DNA of 34,139 bases from Clostridia bacterium (GTDB lineage: Bacteria > Bacillota > Clostridia > TANB77 > CAG-508). The stretch covers positions 1 through 34,139 of the forward strand of contig CAAEQN010000012.1 in the NCBI GenBank assembly GCA_900758165.1, in the 5' to 3' direction. Below are positions 16,171 through 23,272 of this stretch, one piece after another. Position 1 is the first letter of the stretch; the number at the start of each line of letters is the position of its first letter. Below the pieces are notes generated by a model, which saw nothing but the letters and a program-made list of their open reading frames with translations, had not been told where the DNA came from and searched no databases. The translations under genes and the position numbers were made by a program.

Positions 16171-18025
16171 AATTAATCACCAATACTTCCTTTCTCCTAC
16201 TTCCAGATATTCCTAAAACATCTCCAAGTTCTATTAATTTATATCCATTACTATTAATCCATTCATTGAGTTCATTATTGAATTTTCCATTATGCTCTAA
16301 AACATATGATAACATGCATTTAATATTTCTTTCTGTTAAATTATCGATTACTTGAAACAATTCTTTTTCTAGATAATTATTCCATCCCTTAAACCCTCTT
16401 TTTCCATCATTATATGAACCTGTAGTCATTTTATATGGAGGATCAAAATATATAAAATCATCTGATTCATAACTCATCGTTTCAATAATATCAATATAGT
16501 CTTTGCTTTCAAAAACATAGTCTTTTTCTTTTATATGTCTTGAAAAACTAATTAATTTTTCTAAAACTTTATCATTAAACCATCTCATACCTACTGGATT
16601 GTTAAATTCATGATTTCCATTGAATCTTATCTGTTGCTGATATCCATACATTATAACTGCCAAAAATAACCTAGGATCTCTTTTTTCTTTAGGTAAAGAA
16701 TTGTAGTATGTTCTTATTTTGTTATAACTTTCAGCGTTTCCTTTTTCTAATTTATATTTATTAATTATCTTTTTTAAATATAGAATGTACTGATAAGTAT
16801 CAATAACATAAAAAGATTGTATTAATTCTTTTACGAAATAATTAAGATCATTATAAATAATATTTTTTGCATCTATATTGCATCCAACATTAAAACCTCC
16901 TCCAAATATATCTACAAAATGATTAATTTTTTCTGGTAGATATTTTTTCATCTCTCCAACAATCTTAAATTTACTTCCTATATAATTCAAAGGAGACTCA
17001 TATATAATATCTTTTTTATCTTTTTTCTCAATATAAAACAAATATTCAAAATGTTCATTTGTATTAGCTGATTTCCAGTTTTGATATTTTTTATATGAAA
17101 TCTTTCTACACTTGTATGTTTCTTTTTTTCCATATCTTTTCATACATGCTTCTATATACTCTTTTGACATAAATCCATCATTATTATAACTTAATATGAT
17201 ATATTTAGCTTTTGTCTTATATAATATTTCATCTAATAAAATATGGCATTTATAATCTTTAGACCAGTCTGAACGCATTGGTGAAGTACTTCTTGATCCT
17301 GTAATCTTACTAATTTCTGGATTATCATTTAATATTAATGTTTCAAGTAAATGATATTGTGTTCCGTATTGATTTTGTGTATATGGTGGATCAAGATATA
17401 ATATATCACAATCAACATCTTCAATAATTCTTTCTATTTTATCATTATATATAGCTAATGATTTTACATCACTTTGTAAAAAATCCACTTTATCAAACTG
17501 TATTGGTTTTAAGGCCCTTGAATCCCACTTTTTTAGAAATGCTCCATAAACTCCTGCTGTATTTGATACATCTGAAACTGATTCTATTAAACAAGATAAT
17601 AAATAACAATATTCATCTTCTGTCAATAATTTTTTTTCATACCATTTTTCTATCTGGCTTCTAAAATAATCTATTCTTCCAGCATTTTCTTTTGTAAAGT
17701 ACATTCTCGCAGAACCTCCTGGAGAATAATTATTATACATAAAATTTTTTTCAATTTTTTTATTTGAATTTAAAAATTCAAACGGATCAAATCCAAGTTT
17801 ATCAAAGGTACATTTAGGAGCAACAATTCTTCCCTTAGTATATATAACACTCCATTTTAAATTATCATTTATTATTAAATCAAATTTGTCTTTTAAATTA
17901 TCAGAAACTGCTCCTGATCCACAAAATGCATCAAATAATTTATACTTTTTACCTATTAATCCTTTTTCATATAACAATTTGTTTATTTCAGGCATAATAG
18001 ATTCCTTATTTCCTAAATATCTCAT
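16160..18025 (-). CDS. Fused double DNA adenine methyltransferase (FokI-type D12 class)
   Basis: Two adenine-N6 methylase domains in one 621-residue chain. Domain 1 starts MRYLGNKESI, with SAM motif LFDAFCGSGAVSD at about 30-42 and catalytic DPPY in YLDPPYTQNQYGTQYH. Domain 2 starts near residue 345 with LNYIGSKFKIV, SAM motif FVDIFGGGFNVG, and DPPY in FIYFDPPYKMTTG. M.FokI has the same fused layout, each half modifying one strand of an asymmetric site. It is followed with 11-nt overlap by an HNH nuclease and preceded by an XRE regulator: a complete type II (IIS-like) cassette. GGAGA lies 5 nt before ATG 18025. Confidence 0.92.
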   Translation of the reverse strand: MRYLGNKESIMPEINKLLYEKGLIGKKYKLFDAFCGSGAVSDNLKDKFDLIINDNLKWSVIYTKGRIVAPKCTFDKLGFDPFEFLNSNKKIEKNFMYNNYSPGGSARMYFTKENAGRIDYFRSQIEKWYEKKLLTEDEYCYLLSCLIESVSDVSNTAGVYGAFLKKWDSRALKPIQFDKVDFLQSDVKSLAIYNDKIERIIEDVDCDILYLDPPYTQNQYGTQYHLLETLILNDNPEISKITGSRSTSPMRSDWSKDYKCHILLDEILYKTKAKYIILSYNNDGFMSKEYIEACMKRYGKKETYKCRKISYKKYQNWKSANTNEHFEYLFYIEKKDKKDIIYESPLNYIGSKFKIVGEMKKYLPEKINHFVDIFGGGFNVGCNIDAKNIIYNDLNYFVKELIQSFYVIDTYQYILYLKKIINKYKLEKGNAESYNKIRTYYNSLPKEKRDPRLFLAVIMYGYQQQIRFNGNHEFNNPVGMRWFNDKVLEKLISFSRHIKEKDYVFESKDYIDIIETMSYESDDFIYFDPPYKMTTGSYNDGKRGFKGWNNYLEKELFQVIDNLTERNIKCMLSYVLEHNGKFNNELNEWINSNGYKLIELGDVLGISGSRRKEVLVINYDI

Positions 18026-18067
18026 TCTTTCTCCATTCTACTAGCTTAATCTATATTTATTTACATT

Positions 18068-18262
18068 TTAAATCTCAACGACATCATCTAATTGACAATC
18101 TAAAACTTTACAAATTCTGACTAAAGTTTCCATCTTTACCATTTCATTCTTGCCCATTTTAGCCATTTCATTTGTAGTAATTCCCGCTTTCTCGCTTAAT
18201 TGAGTCTTATTGATTTTCTTATCTATCATCAATTTCCAAAGTTTATCATAATTTACTTGCAT
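18068..18262 (-). CDS. XRE/Cro-type regulator, probable controller of the restriction-modification operon
   Basis: 64 residues: a compact helix-turn-helix of the YozG-like XRE class (NKTQLSEKAGITTNEMAKM, then METLVRICKVLDCQLDDVVEI). It is the first gene of the operon, 42 nt before the methylase, the usual position of a controller protein that times methylase and nuclease expression. TGGAGG precedes the ATG. Its own promoter carries three TTCAAGA-type half-sites (18326-18352), which fit an autoregulated operator. Confidence 0.88.
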   Translation of the reverse strand: MQVNYDKLWKLMIDKKINKTQLSEKAGITTNEMAKMGKNEMVKMETLVRICKVLDCQLDDVVEI

Positions 18263-18301
18263 AAATTATTCCTCCATAAAACGATTTTTTATTACAAAAA
18301 T

Positions 18302-18352
18302 ATTCTATCATTTTACCTTTTTTTATTCAAGATTTTCTTGAATATTTCAAGA
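18302..18352 (-). promoter_or_regulatory. Promoter and C-box-like operator of the restriction-modification operon
   Basis: Minus-strand TTGAAT (18325-18330), 17-bp spacer, TAGAAT (18302-18307). TTCAAGA (18326-18332), TCTTGAA (18336-18342) and TTCAAGA (18346-18352) alternate in orientation over the -35 region, a layout known for controller-protein boxes. Confidence 0.65.
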
Positions 18353-18426
18353 AGTTTTTTCAACAATATATTTTATACTAAACTATACTTTACTAATCTC
18401 TCCTTACCTTACCTATCCTAACCTGG

Positions 18427-18466
18427 GTATCCAAACGGTCGTCACTTGGTATACCAATGGTTGACC
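18427..18466 (-). repeat. Inverted shorter copy of the 11-bp repeat array
   Basis: Read on the minus strand, this block matches 9249-9299 except that one 11-bp unit is missing. Both contain the run TGGTATACCAAGTGAC and the unit CCGTTTGGATA. Here the centre is the palindrome TTGGTATACCAA (18446-18457). The two blocks face each other across 9.1 kb holding fic and the restriction genes. Confidence 0.65.
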
Positions 18467-18716
18467 GCTCTTTTCCAAAAAACTCACGTAAAAATTCACT
18501 TTTGTGTGAATGTAGGTGGGCTGTGGGTGGTGAAAAAAGAAAAGAATTGACTTCTTGTATGTCGGGGGGGATTACCCTTTCTAAAACATTTAATCAATTC
18601 TATTTAATTTCGATATATTTTTATATTTTATATCTCTAGATATGTAATTTATTATTATTTAATTTTTATTATCTAATTCTTTTGATTTTCGATAGAGTTA
18701 GCATCAAATTTTTGAT
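18467..18716. other. Non-coding stretch with small hairpin and G-rich runs
   Basis: No gene is supported. A short hairpin TTCAC/GTGAA lies near 18497-18511, then G-rich GTAGGTGGG and GTGGGTGGTG runs and a seven-G run near 18565, unusual in DNA this AT-rich. The rest is AT-rich. Together with the neighbouring repeat block it could be part of a replication or transfer origin, but nothing proves it. Confidence 0.35.
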
Positions 18717-18968
18717 TTATTTAACACTTCCTATCAGTGTAGGTCGAGATAAAACTGATGTTATTTTTCTTTTGTCTTCAAAATTTAATGTCCAACTCGC
18801 TCCACTCACCTGCTCTCTAATTTTATATACTTTATTAGGCTCACCTAATTTATCCTTTAGCTTTTTTATTACTGTCTTTCTACAACTATACAAATGTATT
18901 TGACTTCTTGCATAATCTATATGTACTATAGTTTCTTGTTCTTCAAAATCTGTATTATATACTTTCAT
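18717..18968 (-). CDS. Conserved small mobile-element protein, function unknown
   Basis: 83 residues from ATG 18968, chosen because AAGGAGGT lies 5 nt upstream; an upstream in-frame start has no such site. The pattern IVHIDYARSQIHLYSCRKTV, a KLGEP segment, SGASWTL and RPTLIG resembles hypothetical proteins I recall from Firmicute plasmids, phages and integrative elements. No catalytic residues can be proposed. It follows the winged-helix gene, with a 235-nt gap containing three 15-bp repeats. Confidence 0.75.
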   Translation of the reverse strand: MKVYNTDFEEQETIVHIDYARSQIHLYSCRKTVIKKLKDKLGEPNKVYKIREQVSGASWTLNFEDKRKITSVLSRPTLIGSVK

Positions 18969-19015
18969 TCTTACCTCCTTAATTTTTATCGTATGTTTTT
19001 TCACACAACACATAT

Positions 19016-19169
19016 ATGTTAAATCACACATATCAAAAATAATTTTGTGCTTTATCGTTATGTGAAATCACACAACTGCAATTCTGCTTATAAGTATTTT
19101 TATATCAATATTTTTCGCTTTTTTTATATTGTTTTATATTTGCTACTTCACTATATGTGAAATCACACA
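19016..19169. repeat. Three copies of a 15-bp repeat with TGTGAAATCACA palindrome
   Basis: ATGTGAAATCACACA occurs at 19060-19074 and 19155-19169, and ATGTTAAATCACACA at 19016-19030. The core TGTGA-AA-TCACA is a perfect palindrome, so these may be operators, or iterons for the neighbouring winged-helix protein. They fill the gap between it and the 83-residue gene. Confidence 0.65.
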
Positions 19170-19203
19170 TGTTTTATAATATTACCATACCCTTACTATT
19201 TTA

Positions 19204-19623
19204 TTATTTCTTTTTCTTATATCTTTTATCTTCTTCTGGAATATAAAAATTATCAGTTCCATATAGCTTCCATTTATCAGAAAAACCATATTTATTTGCT
19301 TTCATAAACGGAGCTCCAGAAAAAGTTTGTTTAATAAATCCTCTGTCAATTAGAATATCTATATCAGCTCTGAATGTTCTTAAATCTCCATATTGTTCTT
19401 TGGCCTCTGTAGCTGTCATAACTATCTCGTTTCTATTGTCTTCACCTGTTCTAGGATTCTTTTTGTATTTACTTTTTAATGTCAAATATAATCCTTTATG
19501 TCTTGGCTTTAATGACATCCATGCCTTTGATTCCAACATATCAGTACATATTTTTGTAAATCCTGATCTAGATAAACTACTTTCAAAACTTTCATTCATA
19601 GGCATTTTAGTCTTTTTCGCCAT
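19204..19623 (-). CDS. Winged-helix protein, replication-initiator-like
   Basis: 139 residues. FTKICTDMLESKAWMSLKPRHKGLYLTLK, split as in plasmid and integrative-element initiators (F-x-x-I-x-x-x-L-L-x-S-x-A-W-x-x-L), is followed by VMTATEAKEQYGDLRTFRADIDILIDRGFI, the recognition helix and wing. It is shorter than a full initiator (no second domain), so it may instead be a regulator. The AGGTGA binding site is shared with the stop of the preceding 49-residue gene. Repeats suitable as its binding sites lie downstream. Confidence 0.65.
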   Translation of the reverse strand: MAKKTKMPMNESFESSLSRSGFTKICTDMLESKAWMSLKPRHKGLYLTLKSKYKKNPRTGEDNRNEIVMTATEAKEQYGDLRTFRADIDILIDRGFIKQTFSGAPFMKANKYGFSDKWKLYGTDNFYIPEEDKRYKKKK

Positions 19624-19627
19624 AAAA

Positions 19628-19777
19628 TCACCTCGAATGAACCAAAAGATGTTGCTTTTTTCTATTGTCTGATGTATACTGTAAATAAGTTTTATGATGA
19701 ACTCGTAGAGGAAAATAAATGTATTCGGTTTGGCTTATGTGATACATTCGTTTTTCTCTATTTTTCATTTCATTCAT
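19628..19777 (-). CDS. Small 49-residue protein, function unknown
   Basis: An open frame of 49 codons from ATG 19777, starting MNEMKNREKRMYHISQ. The binding site GGAGGTGA lies 6 nt upstream, the start overlaps the stop of the excisionase gene, and the TGA overlaps the binding site of the winged-helix gene. Position and translation signals argue for a real, coupled gene. It is basic, with no recognisable domain. Confidence 0.6.
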   Translation of the reverse strand: MNEMKNREKRMYHISQTEYIYFPLRVHHKTYLQYTSDNRKKQHLLVHSR

Positions 19778-19967
19778 TTTTCATCACCTCCACACTTCTC
19801 ATGCATTGGTTTTGAATCCACATATCAATTAAGGCTTTCTTAAAATAAATCCTATTGGCAATTCTAAAGTTTGGTATTTCCTTGTTTTTAATTAACTTTC
19901 TCACTGTCGAATCACTACAGCGGAGATATTGAGTTAATTCTTTTACATTTAACACTTCTTCCATCAT
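19770..19967 (-). CDS. Excisionase-like helix-turn-helix protein
   Basis: 65 residues with the MerR-like winged helix of the excisionase family: LNVKELTQYLRCSDSTVRKLIKN, then IPNFRIANRIYFKKALIDMWI, ending in a short tail. Such proteins bend att-site DNA and steer the integrase towards excision. GGAGG precedes the tandem ATGs, and the stop of the 55-residue gene is directly adjacent. The divergent integrase unit and shared control region support the role. Confidence 0.85.
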   Translation of the reverse strand: MMEEVLNVKELTQYLRCSDSTVRKLIKNKEIPNFRIANRIYFKKALIDMWIQNQCMRSVEVMKNE

Positions 19968-20135
19968 CTATTCCTCCTCTTTCTTTTTTTCTTCAGCTAA
20001 TTTTTCCTTAGCTTTTTTAAGCCAATATCTTTTGTTGATTTCTTTAATTTTGTCTTTGTTTTTTCTAGCCCACTCTTTTGCTTTTTCATTTTTAAGTTTT
20101 TTAGCAAGTTCAATTGTCTTTTCTTCGTTGTTCAT
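19968..20135 (-). CDS. Small lysine-rich helical protein, first gene of the excisionase operon
   Basis: 55 residues (MNNEEKTIELAKKLKNEK..., ending KKKEEE), almost entirely charged and helical. The start ATG 20135 follows GGGTGAG. Its TAG stop directly abuts the excisionase ATG, so they are translated together. Lys/Glu-rich coiled-coil proteins like this are common in clostridial integrative elements; function unknown. Confidence 0.7.
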   Translation of the reverse strand: MNNEEKTIELAKKLKNEKAKEWARKNKDKIKEINKRYWLKKAKEKLAEEKKKEEE

Positions 20136-20171
20136 ATTTCTCACCCTCTTTCTTTATTATCATTATTTTTA

Positions 20172-20287
20172 TTGACATCTTCCAAAAATAATTGTATACT
20201 ATCTTTGTTAGATGATTATGGTTATATTATATAAACCCTAACAATGTTAGTCAATAATGTAGAAAATCTTTTTAGTAATCTCTAACA
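20172..20287. promoter_or_regulatory. Face-to-face promoters with CTAACA operators between excisionase and integrase units
   Basis: Rightward promoter TTGACA (20172-20177), 17 bp, TATACT (20195-20200). Leftward promoter TTGACT (20249-20254), 17 bp, TATAAT (20226-20231). They point at each other, with predicted starts about 12 bp apart, so each transcript runs through the other promoter. The palindrome CTAACAATGTTAG (20238-20250) lies between the leftward -35 and -10, with further half-sites TTGTTAG (20205-20211) and CTAACA (20282-20287). This looks like a switch controlling integrase against excisionase. Confidence 0.65.
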
Positions 20288-20305
20288 TGAAAGGATTGAT
20301 TATTT

Positions 20306-21613
20306 ATGGAATTACAATACTTACAGAAGTTAAAAGAGTTAGAAAATCATTTTATTACTGATAACAAACAAGCTATGATTCTTTCTACTTTTGATGAAGA
20401 ATCTATTTGTATGACATTAAATATTTTTAATAAATTCGAATATATTGATATTCAAGATAAAGATTTTAAAAGTATGCAGAATACAGTTATTAACAATAAA
20501 TTAGGAACAGCTTTAATACAACTATGTTCATGCTTCCCTTCTATTGAACAAACATTAAATCAATATATTAATAAATGTTTAGAAATAAAGCACGAAAACT
20601 CTGAAATTTCAGCAACTCTTACTATAATCAAGCCTTTATTTTCAGATCTTGGTAAAATAAATATTTGCTTTGAGAATATCAAAGAGATTGAAATAGAAAA
20701 TTTCAAAAAAGAATTAAAAGATTTCATAAAAAGAAAAGATGAGATTCTAAATTTTGATGTTAAATATTTTAAGAGGTTATCACAAAAAAGCCGTAGTGAT
20801 ATGTTTAATGATATCATAGATGGAAATCAGGTATTAAAAGATTATATAGTTAATGAAAATATTAAAACATTCACCCTTGATTATATTAAAACTTATCTTT
20901 TAGAACTAAAAGAAATTATAAAATTGGTTGAAGTATATAGTGAGGCATCTAAAGAATCGATTTATAAGAATCTTAAACTTAATGAAAAATTATTTTTATT
21001 TAACATTCTTGAAAATCCAATTTTGTCTTTTACTTATCCTTTGTCTAAAATAGAGCCTAAAATAAAAATTGGAAATCAATATATTAATTATGAAGACTTC
21101 AAAACAAATAATAATTTTAATAGTAAACCCGAAGCTCTACAAAATGTTCTTGAACCAATTAAACAAAATGATATTGCATTATTTACATCATATAACATTA
21201 AAACAATGAAAGATTTATTAATTATCTCTTTACTTGAACTTATAAAAAATAAAACCACTATAAGAAAATGTAAAAATTGTCATATGTATTTTATTCCTGA
21301 AAGTAGATCTGATGAAGTTTATTGTTACAGAATAAGCCCTCAAAATTCAAGTAAAACTTGTAAAGAATTTGGAGTTAAAAAAACTTATAGAGAAAGTTTA
21401 AATTCTGATGTTGTTAAGAAATCTAATTATAATACAAGGCAATTCTTTACAATGAAAATTAAAAGAGCTTCTAATGAAAAAGAAAAATTAAAATATGAAA
21501 AATTATTTGATAAGTATAAATTAAATTACGAAAGGCAAAAAGATAAATATCAAAATAAAAAACTTTCTGATTCTGACTTTGCCACATGGATTACAGCTCA
21601 GAAAGAAATATAA
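20306..21613 (+). CDS. DUF6076-like protein with C-terminal zinc-binding domain
   Basis: 435 residues. The first 300 are helical with no recognised motif. The end carries a four-cysteine site: C322-x2-C325 (RKCKNCHMYFIP), SRSDEVYC with C340, and TCKEFG with C352, as in DUF6076-type proteins found beside integrases. A lysine-rich tail follows, ending in SDSDFATWI. AAAGGA precedes the ATG by about 12 nt. It is co-directional with the integrase (29-nt gap) and expressed from the rightward promoter of the control region. A role in recombination control is inferred only from position. Confidence 0.75.
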   Translation: MELQYLQKLKELENHFITDNKQAMILSTFDEESICMTLNIFNKFEYIDIQDKDFKSMQNTVINNKLGTALIQLCSCFPSIEQTLNQYINKCLEIKHENSEISATLTIIKPLFSDLGKINICFENIKEIEIENFKKELKDFIKRKDEILNFDVKYFKRLSQKSRSDMFNDIIDGNQVLKDYIVNENIKTFTLDYIKTYLLELKEIIKLVEVYSEASKESIYKNLKLNEKLFLFNILENPILSFTYPLSKIEPKIKIGNQYINYEDFKTNNNFNSKPEALQNVLEPIKQNDIALFTSYNIKTMKDLLIISLLELIKNKTTIRKCKNCHMYFIPESRSDEVYCYRISPQNSSKTCKEFGVKKTYRESLNSDVVKKSNYNTRQFFTMKIKRASNEKEKLKYEKLFDKYKLNYERQKDKYQNKKLSDSDFATWITAQKEI

Positions 21614-21642
21614 AATTCTAATCTTTGAAAGGAGGTGAAAAA

Positions 21643-22782
21643 ATGAGTGTACGAGAACTTGTAAGAAATAAAAAATATCAAATAGAAATACCTTTAAGTT
21701 ACAATGGAAATAAGAAAAATAGACATTTCGAGACATTCTATGGTGGCAAAAAAGATGCTCTTCTTAGAGAAGCAAAATTAAAAATGCAATTAAAAGATGG
21801 CTCTTTTGTTCCAAAAAATAATTTAACAATTCAAGATTTAAGTGAAGAATATTTAAATTATAAAAAAGGAATTCTTTCTCCTAAAACATATTATACATAT
21901 TGTCAAAGAATGATTCTAATAAATAAACACATTGGCTATGTGAAAGTTCGAAATATAACTGCTAAAATTCTTGATAAATTTTATACCTATTTAAGAACTG
22001 AACATCTTTCTTCTAAAGGCACACCATATAGCCCTACTACTCTTCAAGATTATTATGCTCTAATTAATAATATGCTAGAAGTTGCTGTTAAATGGGATTA
22101 CTTAAATTTCAATCCAAATACAAAAATTGAAAAACCAAAAAGAGCAAGATCAAATGCTAGTTGTTATTCAAAAGAAGATATGGTTAAACTTCTTCAATGT
22201 TTAATGCAAGAACCTTTAAAGTATCAAGCAATTATTATTACTGCATTAGATTTAGCATGTAGACGTGGTGAACTTACAGGACTTACTTGGGATGATATTG
22301 ATTTTAAAACCGGAAAAGTTACTATAAATAAGGCAACTCAATATATTGATAGAAAAATCTTTGAGAAAGAAACAAAAAGTGTAAATAGTGATAGAATTAA
22401 CTTTCTTAATCCATCTACTATAGAAATTCTAAAAAAATATAAAAAGGAACAACAAGAAAAACAAATGAAACTTGGTTCACAATGGATACAAACAAATAGA
22501 GTTTTTACAACAGAATTTGGTGGAGATATTCATCCTGATACTCCAACTAAAATATTTCAAAAAATTATAAAGAAATACAACTTAAAACATTTGACTTTCC
22601 ACGGACTTAGACATTCTGGTATTTCTCATATGATTGAATGTGGAGTTCCAATTTCAGTTATTAGTAGAAAAGTTGGTCATTCAAGTGTTCAAGTTACTGA
22701 TGCTTATTACTCGCATTTCTTTGATGATGAATTTAAACAAGCTGCAAATTCTATGAATGATATATTTGAAAAAGCACAATAA
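21643..22782 (+). CDS. int: Tyrosine recombinase / integrase
   Basis: 379 residues. The N-terminal part has an arm-binding-like domain (1-60, with HFETFYGGKKDA), and a SAM-like core-binding domain lies at about 62-165. The catalytic set is complete: R207 in LACRRGELTGL, K244 in KETKS, H320-x2-R323 in TFHGLRHSG, H346 in VGHSS, and Y355/Y356 in DAYYSHF. I start at ATG 21643, since AAAGGAGGTG lies 5 nt before it. It should recombine the 16-bp tRNA-fMet core at 9022 and 25729. Its position 3 kb from the right end, with a two-gene cargo unit between, is slightly unusual. Confidence 0.95.
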   Translation: MSVRELVRNKKYQIEIPLSYNGNKKNRHFETFYGGKKDALLREAKLKMQLKDGSFVPKNNLTIQDLSEEYLNYKKGILSPKTYYTYCQRMILINKHIGYVKVRNITAKILDKFYTYLRTEHLSSKGTPYSPTTLQDYYALINNMLEVAVKWDYLNFNPNTKIEKPKRARSNASCYSKEDMVKLLQCLMQEPLKYQAIIITALDLACRRGELTGLTWDDIDFKTGKVTINKATQYIDRKIFEKETKSVNSDRINFLNPSTIEILKKYKKEQQEKQMKLGSQWIQTNRVFTTEFGGDIHPDTPTKIFQKIIKKYNLKHLTFHGLRHSGISHMIECGVPISVISRKVGHSSVQVTDAYYSHFFDDEFKQAANSMNDIFEKAQ

Positions 22783-22816
22783 AATAGACGAGATTTCACA
22801 AATGATCCCGCCTATT
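22783..22816. terminator. Bidirectional terminator between int and the HEPN unit
   Basis: AATAGACGAGAT/ATCCCGCCTATT, followed by TTTT on the plus strand. The two mismatches on the plus strand become G-U pairs on the minus strand, so the stem is continuous for the converging 143-residue gene. Confidence 0.75.
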
Positions 22817-22840
22817 TTTTATTTAAAAATTAATATTATC

Positions 22841-23272
22841 TCAATTTTTCATCAACTTCTTTAATAAATTAATTATTTTATTTTTTATCTTTTTTATCAA
22901 TGTTTGTTTTTCATCAACAATTTCCATAGCAGTTATTTTATCTTTTGTATTAAATAAAACTTTATTACCATATATTTGTTCTTTTTCTTTTTCTGTTCTT
23001 ATTATTTGCATTTTTTCTGTTTCTTTAATTCTTTTTCTTTTTTCTTCAGTTGCTATATAATCTCTATATAAAATTGATAATATAGCCTGTGTTTCTGGTA
23101 GCATTTTTTGTTCACTTAGTTTTTTTTCGTTATCAATTTCATATGTATATTCTAAATTTTTATTTTCTTCAATGTCTTTTATTATTTCAGTTGGTATTTT
23201 CTTCAGTTCCTTAAGTTCAAGATGTTGTAAAATAGTAGATACTTCTGAAAGTGCATTATAATAATTATTCAA
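22841..23272 (-). CDS. 143-residue partner of the HEPN protein, function unknown
   Basis: No domain recognised by motif. YYNALSEVSTILQHLELKELKKIP is an amphipathic helical start, the centre reads LPETQAILSILYRDYIATEEKRKRI, and the C-terminus is a basic amphipathic helix (LIKKIKNKIINLLKKLMKN). I recall similar LYRDY-x-ATEE proteins from gut Clostridia without assigned function. The start is TTG 23272, with GAGGGG 9 nt upstream inside the preceding gene; it overlaps that gene by 8 nt, so the two are co-translated. The basic tail could bind membrane or nucleic acid. Confidence 0.75.
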   Translation of the reverse strand: MNNYYNALSEVSTILQHLELKELKKIPTEIIKDIEENKNLEYTYEIDNEKKLSEQKMLPETQAILSILYRDYIATEEKRKRIKETEKMQIIRTEKEKEQIYGNKVLFNTKDKITAMEIVDEKQTLIKKIKNKIINLLKKLMKN

